Source of the DNA: Nectonema munidae
Taxonomy: Eukaryota > Nematomorpha > Nectonematoida > Nectonematidae
Assembly (NCBI GenBank): GCA_030549495.1
Contig: JAUIRK010000527.1
Location: forward strand, 46,285 to 110,284
Reading direction: 5' to 3'
DNA length: 64,000 bases
Shown: piece by piece, positions 45,501 to 54,255 of the stretch
How the letters are laid out: every line of letters starts with the position of its first letter
Position numbering within the stretch: the stretch's first letter is position 1
Notes under the pieces: generated by a model
What the model saw: only the letters and a program-made list of their open reading frames with translations
The model's database searches: none
What the model was told of the DNA's origin: nothing
Made by a program: the position numbers and the translations under genes

Positions 45501-48500
45501 TTAACATGATTAAAAATTTAAGGGGCACATTTTTTGTCTAATAAAGAGCAAAAAAAATTGAGGGAAAAATGTTATCAACAGAACGTAATTCAAAAGTAAG
45601 GTACAATACAAAAACAAACTTTGAAATAATACAAAACGTTACTTGTTTTCAAATTAAAAGAAATTTACTAATTACGTTTTTTCATAATACAGGTTTTTTC
45701 GATATATTACGTGGTTGTTGCATTAAACTACGTCCTACATAAATAAGTGGATTTGAATATTGTTTTACATAATTTCCAAAGTGGTTGTTGAAATTTTGTG
45801 AATACATATGAAAATAATAAATCGTGTATTTTATTTTATTCATTTAATTTTACAAAAATATTCTTTTTGATCCCTCTTCGTAGCAAGTAGCATAAAACTT
45901 TTTGTAATTGTAGCAATAATTGTTCTTGGCAATTCCAAAACTTTGTACCATTCAGTGATGGGCTAAAAGCACGTTTTCTTAATTGAAATGTTACTGGTTT
46001 TCTTTTAATTGATTTATTTTGCTCTAGATTAATAGTTTCAGTCATTTGACAAAAAAGCGATAGAATTTGAAGATAAAGATTAGAGACCAAAAATTAAGCA
46101 GACGATTAGAAGATAAGATCAAATAAGGTTAAAAAGTATTTTATTAGTAGAAATATTGTTCACTCAATGAATTTATGTAATAAAAACATTAAAATTAATG
46201 TAAAAAATGAATAAAATACATTACAAATGCAATAAAATGGAATACAGAATTTATATTTATTGACGCGACTTTGAAAATTATGTAAAAGAATATTAAAATC
46301 AAGTATGAGTTAAATAAGTAATGTATTTTGAAAGGAATACACCCTGAGAAATTGTGACTCCCATTAAAGCCACAAGAACATTAACCATATTTATTGCAGG
46401 AAACTTACTCCCATCTTTTGGTTCGCAGGAGCCAGCAAGAACAAATTAGCCTTTCTCAATTTTTAATGCATTACTAGATGATAACAAAATCGCTAAAAAG
46501 ACTAATTTCAACTTCTCTAATACTCTAATATACCACACAGAAATTACGCTACTCAACAAGATTAGAATATAAATTTTCATTATCAAAAAACATTTCTTTT
46601 TAAATGTCCCCGTTTATTTATATCAAAACCAAACATAGAGCAAAATTTCTTATAAAAATAGTGAGACATGGCGTTGTATTCTTTTTAAATGAGTGGCATT
46701 GACTAAAAAGTATGAGGGGCTGTGTATACTGAGGCTAAATTCTTCAGTGGTAAACTGAGCTGCTCGATGTATCTGAATATTGCAAGTAAATATATCATTT
46801 TTCTAAAAACAAATGCTGTCCTTCTTAAAATCCTTTCTCTCTTAAGTGCATTATGGGGATAAGCATTATAAAATAAAAACTTATGTAGCGCTAGACAAGA
46901 ACTCTATCAATATTAAATAAATCTTGAAATATTAGCGCCACAAATAACGCGATTTTTTCTGTTTCTAAGAAAAGCCTTAAACTCTCACAAATGAAAATAT
47001 CAACTGTGCTTCTTATGTTGATATCGAGGTTAAATCACATGGCATAATTACAATTACTTTAAGTAAATAGGGACATCTAAAAAAGTATTTATTATTTCTT
47101 TATGAATATTGAATCATTCGGCGTTCCCCAATCATTGATTCTATGATATGCGAAATTCGAAATTAGCTTAGACTTCTTTGAGCCGTAGATCATCATCTAA
47201 ACTTAAAGGCCAGATATAGTGCTATTTAGGTTTTTATGAGAAGTTGTATTCTTAATAGATGAAGACTACTGGCATAGTTAGACAACAGGCAAAACTTAAT
47301 TGGCACATTGAAAGATGCAAGGAGTAGCAAAAAATACTAACCTCACTAGATACAAACAAACTCGCTGATATGTTTGTTCATCGCAAAAGCCATTTAATAA
47401 ATCTAAGCGATTGATATCAATCAATAAATCAACAGCTTCATTTTCTGCATTATTATTCATGTTGTATGGAAGGATCTCTTTCAATAGACGTAGTAGCTTT
47501 TCTTTCTTTTCAGGAATCAGGGATGAATTTACCCATTCAAGTCGAAATTGGGTGGCTATATGTCTTTAAAATTGTTACGTGTATTAATAATTCACGAAAA
47601 GAGATATGGACGATTACTTAACGTATTCATGGCCCCAATTAGCAATCGCATCATTTGTGCCTGATAAACAATAATTTATACAATCAGGGGTATCCGTTGC
47701 GAGGGTGAGAGAGCAAATGGATATGATATCAGAACAGAGCTTCTAAAAGAAGAGTCATTATTTATATTACACAGAAATGAATAATATATACGTTAAAAAT
47801 ATATGATCACAGTCAAACTTGTTTAAAAACATATGTCTATAACGAAAATCACGGATAATGGGCGTTTTACTCCCATTTTGAAAAAGACTCGTTTTTCACT
47901 TTTTTAAAGATTTTTTTTTATTTTTGGAGATCTTAAAGTGAATTTAGAGAAATCTTAATAATAGAATATATATAAAATGTCTTTATTTATCAGTCAGGAC
48001 ATAATAAAGAATTCATAAAGATTTTATTTTTAAAGATGGCGTTAATATTTAAAATTTACCTATTTTTATTTATACATGCATGATCCACATATTTACAAAA
48101 TATAATATGTTTTCCAACCAAAGTTATATTATAGCACCTTTTATCTTACATAAATACAGTGAAACTAATTGATTTGTACTAATATTTCTCTGCCAAATAT
48201 AGCGGTAAATTTAGCGCCTCTTGCTCCAGATGTAGAATATGATGGGTATAGTGTAAACTTATTGATATACATTGTATAAAAGCAAATAAACCTCCAAATG
48301 ATATTTACTATCATTTCTTTATATATAATTTGCATTGGCTTGAATTTGAGAATCAATGATATGTGCGCATTAGTTGCAGTTCTTTAGTAACACTACTATA
48401 TCAATTGATTTCACACTTTTAATGAAAGCATTCTTGTTTTTGTTGTACAATACGTTTTTGTTTTGAAATGAGTTCCGATGGCAATTCAAGTGAACTTGGT

Positions 48501-51028
48501 AGTGGAAGTTTTGGATCTGATGTGTATAATCCTAGTGATTTCGAAATAATGGATTTAAGCAGGGGCGCACATGCTCAAAATTATTGGAAGGGGCGAATTT
48601 TTTTGCAATTTTCAAAATTACTGGTTTGAAAATACCACGGGGGACCAAATATTCAAACAATCAATTAAAATAGAATGTATACAGCGCATACGTAAATTTA
48701 TAAGACTACTTTATATTTTTTTTTACAAAATTGACGAAATTTAAAAACTATACTTCCAGCTAAAATATTTTAATTACATAACGCATATACACTAGTTTAA
48801 AAAAATTCAAAATTATTGGGGGGGGGGGGGGGTTGTGAATAGGCTTTTCGCCCCCCCCCCCGGATGTGCGCCCCTGATGTAAATTAACATTGACATACGT
48901 TGTTTGTTTAGAATAGTGGAGACTTAAAAATATGCTTGGAATAGAGATGCACCGATAAGAACTTTGGTCGAATGGCGATCAGTCGGTGATTATTATTAAT
49001 TGGCAAATTATTTATTTTTGCAAGTTGGAACCTCGTGGGTTAGGGTTGAGCATAAATATCTTTAAAATTTTTGCTTAGAAATTTTTTTTAATTTTACAAT
49101 TATTTTAATTATTTTTTAGAAATTTGTTTTTAGAATTTTTTAATAGGCTAATTCCCAACTTTTTTAAATATTACTTTTTTGCTTGGTTCTTTTTCTTGGC
49201 TCATATTTTTTTAATTTATTTTATTTATTTTGAGGCCATCTAAAATTATTTTATATTTGTACATTTTGCTTAATTTTTTTTTTGGATTTTATTTTTCTCC
49301 GAATTACCTTTTAAATTTTATTTTTTTTGAAAAATAATAAACATTTTTTTTTGATATACCACGGGTCCGGCTATATATATATATATCTTAAAGTATAAGC
49401 AAAATGTATTAAAAAACATATACATGTATAAGATTAGCAGAGCAATTCGGTCTTTGAAAAAACGAAAAAAAATTTAGCGTAATTCAACAATTTTGTTTGA
49501 TAGAATTTTTGTAAACAGACTAGAATTTTTACAAACCAAAAATTCTAAGTGCTTAAAACACTTTTTCATTTATTTGGAACGCGAGGAATACAAAAAATTA
49601 TTGCAACGAAGGAAGAGAAAAAATGTCTTTGTTACATGGTGATTATTTGTATTGCTTTTCACTCAACAGTCATTTAGGAATAAAAACTGCTAAATAATTA
49701 AAGGGTAAAGAAATGTGAAAGTACACGTGAAAAAACAGAAAAGAATAAAAAGAGAAAGAAGTTAAAACGCAAATGAATAAATAAAACATAAAGAAAGCGA
49801 TGTCTAATTGAAGTTGAGTCAGCAACTAATACAATCTCAATTAAATAACACTTTTTTTTGTTAAATATTCTCAATTAATCTAATGGAACTAATTTAATTG
49901 AGAATTTTATCGTTGGATGCGACAGCTTTTGTTTGATTGCAGGATCGTGTAATTGATTGCAAGGCTTTTGTAATAGATCATAAACAGTGTAATAATAATA
50001 ATAATAGAAAATAGAACATCATAAGCAAATTTATGTGATTTTGGTGGCATGACAAGGGTTATTTAAGTAGGGATATGTTGACTAAATAGCCAACAAAGTA
50101 TCAGGATCTAATATATATATATTAGGCGACATTTCAAAATTTTATCAAAATAATTTTGAAGGTTCAAAAACTTTTACATCTATAGTAAGTCGGCCAAACA
50201 TTTTGAAGTTATCAGCGGGCCATTGGGTTTAGACACAAAATATGCATTTGCAAAGTAGATTCCAATTTGATAAAAAAAAGGTTATATTTTTACCTTTTAA
50301 TAAAAGGCCATGTTTACATCAAAAAAATAGTTAAGTAAAGATAATTTGCAGAAAGGTAAGATATTTGAGTGAATTAAATACAAAAAGTTGGCTTATTAAA
50401 TGAATAAAGATTTTATATATAGGAAAAAATCATTCAAGTCGACTTTATTTGAGGTTTATATATTTTATTTTTTTAAAGGTTTGATTCATTTACATAAAAA
50501 AAAATGATGACATCAGATACGCATTCAATTATTTATTTATAATCTCCTCCTCCCAAGTGAAGAATCAAAAATAGGCCGTCATTCTTTAAGCGCTTTTTTA
50601 GCTAGATTTTTAAAAGCGAATAATCTGCATTCATTTTTCAATGAATTTTTATAAAACTAAGCGGATGTTTTTATTCTATTTGGGCTGAAAGGGTTAACAC
50701 AATTTTTAAGGATATAATAAAATTCAAACTCAATGATCAATGTAAAAGAAAGGCATACTTTCACACTTTCATCTTCAATTTTTGTGTGGATGAGCTTCAA
50801 ATCAGAATAATGTTCTCTCAGAAATTTTAAAGGCTTAGGAACAGATGTCATACTACTCGTCGCATGTCTTATTGAAGTGCGTAAAAGCTCCAAAGCGCTT
50901 TTGTATAGATTAGTATCACTTTCCTTAAGAATTATATTTTAACAAGAATCAAATTATTATATTCAACTTACATTCAAGCGCTGTACACAAAGATCAACTT
51001 GTTCTTTAAGAGCTTTATCTTCTTCACT
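27390..51028 (-). CDS. PSMD2: PSMD2 / Rpn1, 26S proteasome base subunit (5' end outside window)
   Basis: Rpn1 is the non-ATPase scaffold of the proteasome base. It docks ubiquitin, UBL shuttles and Usp14/Ubp6 through a solenoid of PC repeats. Seventeen exons join in phase: 50972-51028, 50759-50923, 47618-47742, 47342-47563, 45098-45256, 44832-45049, 43310-43462, 43149-43255, 42764-42894, 42621-42708, 41796-41949, 40475-40641, 37164-37484, 36940-37108, 29900-30121, 29489-29607 and 27390-27572. They give 919 residues. Hallmarks: [48 protein letters not shown] and [15 protein letters not shown] stretches, [55 protein letters not shown] and [11 protein letters not shown]. Human PSMD2 is 908 residues. 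Only the acidic N-terminus is missing here, while a Ser/Lys-rich linker is about 50 residues longer than in human. Confidence 0.97.
28378..28690 (+). mobile_element. piggyBac transposase fragment
   Basis: The + strand reads [32 protein letters not shown]-like, [11 protein letters not shown] and, after a frame change, [14 protein letters not shown]. These are the NAMSRNRFxEIKRYLHF and IDESMxPYxGRHSxKxFIxGKP blocks of piggyBac transposases, with the first catalytic Asp. Only about 100 codons remain. It lies in the last PSMD2 intron. Confidence 0.7.
28885..29014. mobile_element. TTAA MITE, CGTCTG family
   Basis: 130 bp with exact TTAA on both sides (28881-28884, 29015-29018) and inverted ends CCCATTAAGTACC and GGGACTTAATGGG. 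The inside holds GCAGACGATTTATATTCAAA, identical in the copy at 21137-21265. Confidence 0.8.
29489..29607 (-). CDS. PSMD2: PSMD2 exon 16
   Basis: 119 nt, phase 1 to 0. It encodes [20 protein letters not shown] and SVRVGQ, ending at donor GTATGC. Confidence 0.97.
29900..30121 (-). CDS. PSMD2: PSMD2 exon 15
   Basis: 222 nt. It encodes [40 protein letters not shown] and [10 protein letters not shown], nearly identical to the family. Confidence 0.97.
30613..30760 (+). mobile_element. Tigger/pogo N-terminal fragment
   Basis: Reads [13 protein letters not shown], then in another frame [14 protein letters not shown], the typical helix-turn-helix start of Tigger/CENP-B-like transposases (KRKxxxIxxKxxII and KSxxEIAxxFxLP). 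Too short to bound; it is followed by an 18-bp G-run. Confidence 0.5.
30771..30788. repeat. 18-bp poly-G tract
   Basis: An uninterrupted G-run in strongly AT-rich DNA, following AATAGCCC. It resembles the other long G tracts at 19561 and 48818 and may mark an old insertion end. Confidence 0.7.
31312..33047 (+). pseudogene. Unrecognised two-zinc-finger gene, interrupted
   Basis: A run of Lys/Asn-rich + strand frames looks like one protein of about 560 residues, broken in at least four places. It starts [17 protein letters not shown] with a later His (UBZ4-like C..C..H layout), then a basic [16 protein letters not shown] stretch. The middle has [33 protein letters not shown] and [15 protein letters not shown]. 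Near the end are [20 protein letters not shown] and a second finger of form C..C..W..H....H ([13 protein letters not shown]). I do not know this family; the layout suggests a mobile-element protein rather than a host gene. It lies just left of the decayed piggyBac at 33180 in the big PSMD2 intron. Confidence 0.5.
33927..36422 (+). mobile_element. hAT-like transposon of an unusual lineage, exact ends
   Basis: 2,496 bp with perfect 12-bp terminal inverted repeats TAGGGTAATTCC (33927-33938; complement 36411-36422); the similarity goes on through an A-run and a TGACAC..ATG word. An 8-bp target duplication, ATGTGGAG, sits on both sides (33919-33926, 36423-36430). Eight-bp duplications and TAGGG-type ends are hAT features. 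It encodes one long protein with a hAT-like RNase H fold but no BED finger. It is inserted in a decayed piggyBac gene. Confidence 0.85.
34371..36180 (+). CDS. hAT-like transposase, RNase H fold, one frameshift
   Basis: The long frame runs 34371-35876 (501 residues). At a T-run (about 35859-35870) the coding sense passes to another frame, which runs to 36180 and adds [17 protein letters not shown] and about 90 more residues. Layout: residues 1-150 basic, without a recognisable finger; 187-213 a near-pure Ser tract; [10 protein letters not shown] with Asp 294; [16 protein letters not shown] with Asp 353; [11 protein letters not shown] (Cys 386, His 388-389), the C/H motif of hAT transposases; [12 protein letters not shown] (Trp 486), matching hAT TRWNS. 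The usual BED finger and C-terminal dimerisation block are not visible. The frameshift may be a homopolymer error or a real lesion. Confidence 0.75.
36940..37108 (-). CDS. PSMD2: PSMD2 exon 14
   Basis: 169 nt, phase 0 to 1. It encodes [40 protein letters not shown] and GAG. The intron after it (30122-36939) is the largest in the gene and carries the nested transposon block. Confidence 0.97.
37164..37484 (-). CDS. PSMD2: PSMD2 exon 13 with expanded Ser/Lys linker
   Basis: 107 codons, phase 0. It begins [14 protein letters not shown], runs through about 65 residues very rich in Ser, Lys, Asn and Thr ([20 protein letters not shown] and similar), then returns to the fold with [20 protein letters not shown]. 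Human has only a roughly 35-residue KDKKEKK linker here. A 55-nt intron follows. Confidence 0.95.
37485..40111. other. PSMD2 intron 13 sequence, mostly unassigned
   Basis: About 2.6 kb with moderately GC-richer patches at 38400-38710, where short - strand words such as [15 protein letters not shown] and [16 protein letters not shown] look like former coding sequence. I could not name a family. The rest is AT-rich without definable elements. Confidence 0.3.
40120..40333. mobile_element. hAT MITE with 8-bp duplication
   Basis: 214 bp, ends AAGCGTTTTTCAAAC and GTTTGAAAAAGGCTG (inverted), with GATTAGAG on both sides (40112-40119, 40334-40341). The inside has GTGGGTCGCG and GGGTCGCGATGC, typical of hAT-derived small elements. 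It lies in the PSMD2 intron between exons 12 and 13. Confidence 0.85.
40475..40641 (-). CDS. PSMD2: PSMD2 exon 12
   Basis: 167 nt, phase 1 to 0. It encodes [37 protein letters not shown] and TSNLYLKAP. It aligns with the human VDVCAYAGSGNVLKVQQLL region. Confidence 0.9.
40734..40858 (+). mobile_element. hAT end fragment joined to CGTCTG-type MITE sequence
   Basis: CAGCGGTTCCCAAAC begins at 40734, the standard terminal word of hAT elements. About 40 bp later the sequence turns into GTCAACGACC and CGCTTTACATTAGATATCGT, shared with the MITE at 9830-9939. Right ends are absent. Confidence 0.45.
41157..41386. mobile_element. Foldback element, about 92-bp arms
   Basis: The left arm 41157-41248 and the complement of 41294-41386 match over their length: AACCAGCTTTGGCAAAAGAG against AACCAGTTTCGGCAAGAGAC, AAGATTTATGGGTGAA against GAGATTTATGAGTGAA, AACACTACCACCA against AACACCACCACCA. 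A 45-bp spacer separates them. No coding sequence. It lies in the PSMD2 intron between exons 11 and 12. Confidence 0.8.
41796..41949 (-). CDS. PSMD2: PSMD2 exon 11
   Basis: 154 nt, phase 0 to 1. It encodes [20 protein letters not shown] and [11 protein letters not shown], a PC-repeat exon more diverged than its neighbours. Recognised from TALACGMIAVGSCNGDV and from matching phases on both sides. Confidence 0.88.
42621..42708 (-). CDS. PSMD2: PSMD2 exon 10
   Basis: 88 nt. It encodes [20 protein letters not shown] and NESKSNNE (human [20 protein letters not shown]). Confidence 0.95.
42764..42894 (-). CDS. PSMD2: PSMD2 exon 9
   Basis: 131 nt, phase 0 to 2. It encodes [20 protein letters not shown] and [11 protein letters not shown]. 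The acceptor TTTAAG keeps frame; the nearby CAG four bases inside does not. A 55-nt intron follows. Confidence 0.95.
43149..43255 (-). CDS. PSMD2: PSMD2 exon 8
   Basis: 107 nt. It encodes [20 protein letters not shown] and [13 protein letters not shown], the start of the PC-repeat toroid. Confidence 0.97.
43310..43462 (-). CDS. PSMD2: PSMD2 exon 7
   Basis: 153 nt. It encodes [20 protein letters not shown] and [12 protein letters not shown] 54-nt intron separates it from exon 8. Confidence 0.97.
43510..43594. mobile_element. 85-bp hAT MITE with perfect 8-bp duplication
   Basis: Starts CAGAGGCACACATCC and ends GGGGGCGTGCGCCCCTG, roughly inverted, with GTTGAAAC on both sides (43502-43509, 43595-43602). 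It belongs with the CAGGGGCGCACATCC family (48560-48876, 18447). It sits just 40 bp upstream of PSMD2 exon 7's acceptor. Confidence 0.85.
44050..44586 (-). mobile_element. hAT fragment (ZBED5-like) with one terminus
   Basis: The terminus CAGTGGTTTTCAAAC lies on the - strand at 44586. About 250 bp inward comes a finger-like [13 protein letters not shown], then NVSAKY, in different frames. These resemble the BED-finger start of ZBED5/Charlie-like hAT transposases (PLCVVCGEVLSN). The rest of the element is gone. Confidence 0.6.
44832..45049 (-). CDS. PSMD2: PSMD2 exon 6
   Basis: 218 nt. It encodes [31 protein letters not shown] and [11 protein letters not shown]. The frame continues 11 codons past the donor GTATCA; those residues do not match the family. 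Confidence 0.97.
45098..45256 (-). CDS. PSMD2: PSMD2 exon 5
   Basis: 159 nt, phase 2 to 2. It encodes [20 protein letters not shown] and [20 protein letters not shown] 48-nt intron follows, the shortest in the gene together with 50924-50971. Confidence 0.97.
45257..47341. other. PSMD2 intron 4, unassigned
   Basis: Two protein-like stretches on the - strand have no known family: 45836-46090 (84 codons, [18 protein letters not shown]) and about 46340-46450 ([20 protein letters not shown]). Both are probably remnants of mobile elements. No terminal repeats found. Confidence 0.3.
47342..47563 (-). CDS. PSMD2: PSMD2 exon 4
   Basis: 222 nt, phase 2 to 2. It encodes [30 protein letters not shown] and QRVCLYLV, matching human [20 protein letters not shown]. 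Confidence 0.97.
47618..47742 (-). CDS. PSMD2: PSMD2 exon 3
   Basis: 125 nt, phase 0 to 2. It encodes [20 protein letters not shown] and NWGHEYV (human SWGHEYVRHL). Two acceptors 3 nt apart (TTTTAG or TAGAAG) are possible; I took the first. The following intron is 54 nt. Confidence 0.93.
47850..48555 (+). mobile_element. 5' part of a piggyBac element
   Basis: Three landmarks of the 59222-62362 element recur in the same order and similar spacing: GGGCGTTTTACTCCCA (about 47860), AGATGGCGTTAA (48034-48045) and an acidic N-terminal start [20 protein letters not shown] (ATG at 48472). The reading breaks off 30 codons on at an inserted hAT-type MITE (48560). No TTAA end could be set. Confidence 0.55.
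48560..48876. mobile_element. 317-bp hAT-type MITE with G-tract
   Basis: Inverted ends CAGGGGCGCACATGC and GGATGTGCGCCCCTG. A 14-bp G-run and an 11-bp C-run sit near the right end and can pair with each other. The left part is shared with 18447-18645. The flanking 8 bp are not identical, so the target duplication is unresolved. Confidence 0.7.
48900..50650. other. AT-rich intron remainder
   Basis: Long T/A-rich tracts, a TA microsatellite near 49372 and TAA trinucleotides near 49990. The segment about 50340-50600 is repeated in diverged form at about 55070-55290 (shared GCTTATTAAAT and CAATTATTTA words). No gene. Confidence 0.4.
50759..50923 (-). CDS. PSMD2: PSMD2 exon 2 of the visible set
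   Basis: 55 codons. It encodes [20 protein letters not shown] and [18 protein letters not shown]. The [11 protein letters not shown] core is a signature of Rpn1. The next intron (47743-50758) is about 3 kb and full of repeats. Confidence 0.97.
50972..51028 (-). CDS. PSMD2: PSMD2 first visible exon
   Basis: 19 codons, phase 0 at both ends. It encodes [19 protein letters not shown], aligning with human LSEEDKQLQDELEMLVERL. A 48-nt intron follows. The preceding exon with the start codon was not found up to 64000. Confidence 0.92.
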
Positions 51029-51291
51029 CTTTAAAAAATAAAAATAAATTATAAAATTTCAATAAAAAATATATTTTATACTAGATCAACTATCCTGAGT
51101 TCATTTTTGGGCCCAGTTTTGGTAATTAGGGTATGAAAATGTCAATGAAATTAGTAGGTAAGGCTGAAAAATTTTCTTCAAAAACATTTATTTACATTTT
51201 AAGTAAAATATTTTTTATAGTAAATTGACCATGGTGATACCATTTCTTGGATCAATTGAGAAAGGGTGATTATGAAAGATTTCATATAGAC

Positions 51292-52762
51292 TAGAGTTGG
51301 GGTTGATTCTGATTATAATCTATTATATCTTATGATTCTGATTATTTTATCGATAGCTTGGCAAAGTTTGGGAGGCATTTTCTATGTTCAAGAAGCGTGA
51401 GCCTGCTATATATCTTTTTGTAAAAAACCTTGAGCGCTTATAATTTTTTTAAGGAATGTAAATTCACCAAACTTTGCATAAGCGTAAAGATATAAAAATG
51501 AAATCTTATTTCAAACTTTCAAAAAATTAAAACTTTTGAAAAAGATATTAAACAAAAAATCTGGGTGAAGAAATAACATTCCACTGCTATCACGCTTGTT
51601 ATTGATTTTAGCGGTTAACTACGAGAAGAAAGATAAACACACGTTTCATTACGCGTTTGTGAGCGCAGTGAATTCTTATCTCGCATACGCTTCACCACAT
51701 CTTTAGCACGCGTGTGTGGTTTATTTTATCGGGCTAGTGTACGCTTAGTTTATTTGTAGTGTTCCTAGCTTAAATCTTAGTCAAATATTAAAACGCTTAT
51801 AACTTTCGCATTTCTCAACCAAATCTATCATGCGATATATCAAATCAAAGAATTTTTATGGACTTGCAGAATACATTGCTTATATTATAAGTAGTAAAGA
51901 AACTCTACTTGCTGTTTTTGACGAAGAGTATTCGTTATATTTATACCGACAATCTGCGAAGAAGAAATCACACACCAATGGTATCTCACATCATATTTAA
52001 AATTGAAAAGTTGCATTTTTATGTAAGCTACATTGTGAATAACTAATAATTCAAACAAAGTTATCGGCAAAAATTTTTTGAATACTCTAAACAAGACTAT
52101 AAGCACCTTTATGTTTTTGAAGAGATGATAATAAGTAAGCAGGCCTACAATAATTATTTAGCATTTGTGCGTTTAAAGGAGATGATATTAATTTTAAGGA
52201 GGCATACACTAAAGTTAGTTAGCATTTGTTTTGAAGAGCTGATATCAAATTTTCTCAGAAATTGTAGCGATGGAAGCTTGGCTGGTATAGATCAGAAGTT
52301 TCGTGAAAAACTAAAGACTGACCTCCACAATAGTTTCTCTATCGAGGCAACACAATTAGATGACAATCCGACTATAAAGTAGAAACCGCTGATAGAGGAG
52401 GATATTCCTACAACCAGAAGTCATGTACACCTACCCTTTAGCGTTTGACAGCTATGACAAAAAAATATGCATATTTGAAGGAATCATGCATCAGTACAGA
52501 TGATGATCCAGTAACCTAATGGAAACAAAAGTAATCTATCTTCCCACACCTAGATAAACTTCCTTATAAATATCTACAAATATGTTTTTTTATAATCAGA
52601 ATTAGGATGGGATTTAAGAATTAGAATTAGGATCGGATTTTGAGAATGGGAATCAAAATTTGAATTTTAGAAATAAGAAAATTTGCATCAGAATCAAAAT
52701 TGTAATTAAAAAATTAAGAGAATAAGAATCATAATCATTATCTAGAATCAGCCCCAACCCTG
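51292..52762 (+). mobile_element. Degraded hAT element with C-terminal transposase fragment
   Basis: Ends TAGAGTTGGGGTTGATTCTG (51292) and, complemented, CAGGGTTGGGGCTGATTCTA (ending 52762) are inverted. Inside, at about 52190-52580 on the + strand, pieces read ILRRHTLKLVSICFEELISN, FREKLKTDLHNSFSIEATQL, then DDDPVT-WKQK and FPHLDKLPYKYLQ, the hAT C-terminal dimerisation region. A copy of the 57-59 kb repeat (about 51590-51890) lies inside it. Flanking 8-bp words do not match. Confidence 0.6.
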
Positions 52763-54036
52763 ATGAGGGGACGAATTTTGAAAAAGGATTGATTAACAAA
52801 TATCCAGAGTGAAGTCTCTTCATATCACCTAATACTACAACACATGATATTGATAAAAAAAATAGCTAAGATCAACAGAGATTCTTAAAACTCTTGCGTA
52901 AATTCTGTGCTAAATAAATCTATGAAAATGTTTTCCGAACAAATTACACAAAATGAATTTAGGATGAAAGTAGAGCTACCATGGAAGGATCATTATAGAA
53001 TAAAGAGTAAAATTAGAAACGATATAAAGTATAGGAGAAATGAAGTACAGACTAGAAGCTGATACCCAATTTATAGACAAAACAGCGGAGGTCGTATTGA
53101 GATAATCAAAGCTGTCTCTTTAGTCAGTACACGAAGTGAAGTATAAACTAAGGAAAAATAATCGAACTAACGAGTGCCAAAAGTGCTCGATTTAGTTACA
53201 GTAGCACCCAGTAATATTTTTGCCATGTTATTTTATCTTTTATAAAATTTTATGGCTGAATTAATTTTTATCATTAAATGTATAATAAAATATATGCCAT
53301 CTATAGGGTTTTTATTGGAAAATTTCATGAAAAAAGATATATAAATATAAATTTTGCAAGCTTTAACATAATTTCAGGTCGTCTTGAGTAGAGATTGGGT
53401 CCGATCCTTTTGGATAGAATCATTGTTATATCACGAGAGAGAAATATATTATCGATTTGGCTTAAATATAAAAAAAATGTTAATGTAAAGTCGAATTAAC
53501 AACATATATAAGAATTTTGATCACATTAAAATGCATTACTTATGTAAAAAATGATAAAAAAAAATACTAGCATTGTGAAATAGAGAAAGGTTTTGCTAAA
53601 TGGGATGAAAATTGTTCAAAAATGATTAAAAAAAAAAATTCTAATCACTAACAATACATAATCAGTATCGCTATTTAAATCTAGAGTATAAAGTAGATTT
53701 CTATAGAATGATAAAAATAGAATGATTAAATCTAGATTGGCACATCCGGGGGCCAATAATTTTCTATAAGTAAGAGTTGCTGCTAGTTTATAAAACATGT
53801 ATTATGATCGCATTATAGAATGTATGATCATTCAAATACAGAATAAAAAAGGGAATGCAGACTTTCGAGTCAAACATTATGCCAAGCTGCTCTAAAATTT
53901 GTATCAAAAATATTTTACAAACGATGTGAGAGCTATATAATAATAATAATATTCCATTGTTTCAATATGCACACAATAAGTAAGCAATGTTTATCACAGT
54001 GTCTCCTCCTTGTAGTATTTTTGAGCAAACACAAAT

Positions 54037-54255
54037 GATCCACTAGATTTTCTCATCTTCTTCTGTCACAGTGATTCTATTTCTCTTTCTGTCTCCTTCT
54101 CCATTTTTCTCTTCCGCTTTCTCTGCTAAAACTCAATCACTCAATCTCTCTTCTCTCATTCAATCTCTCTTTTCTCATGAAAGCTCTCTTCTTTCACTCA
54201 AGCTCTTTTCTCTTGTTTAAGATCTCCTATCTCATTCAGCTCTCTTCTCTCTAAT
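54037..54255. repeat. CT-rich tract
   Basis: About 220 bp of TCTCTT-like sequence with loosely repeated CACTCAATCTCTCTT and CTCATTCA words; a degenerate pyrimidine microsatellite. Confidence 0.7.

Noticed and set aside
46340-46450. - strand hydrophobic stretch ([16 protein letters not shown]) as a transporter exon.
   Set aside because: No flanking splice sites or companion exons, and no family I could name.
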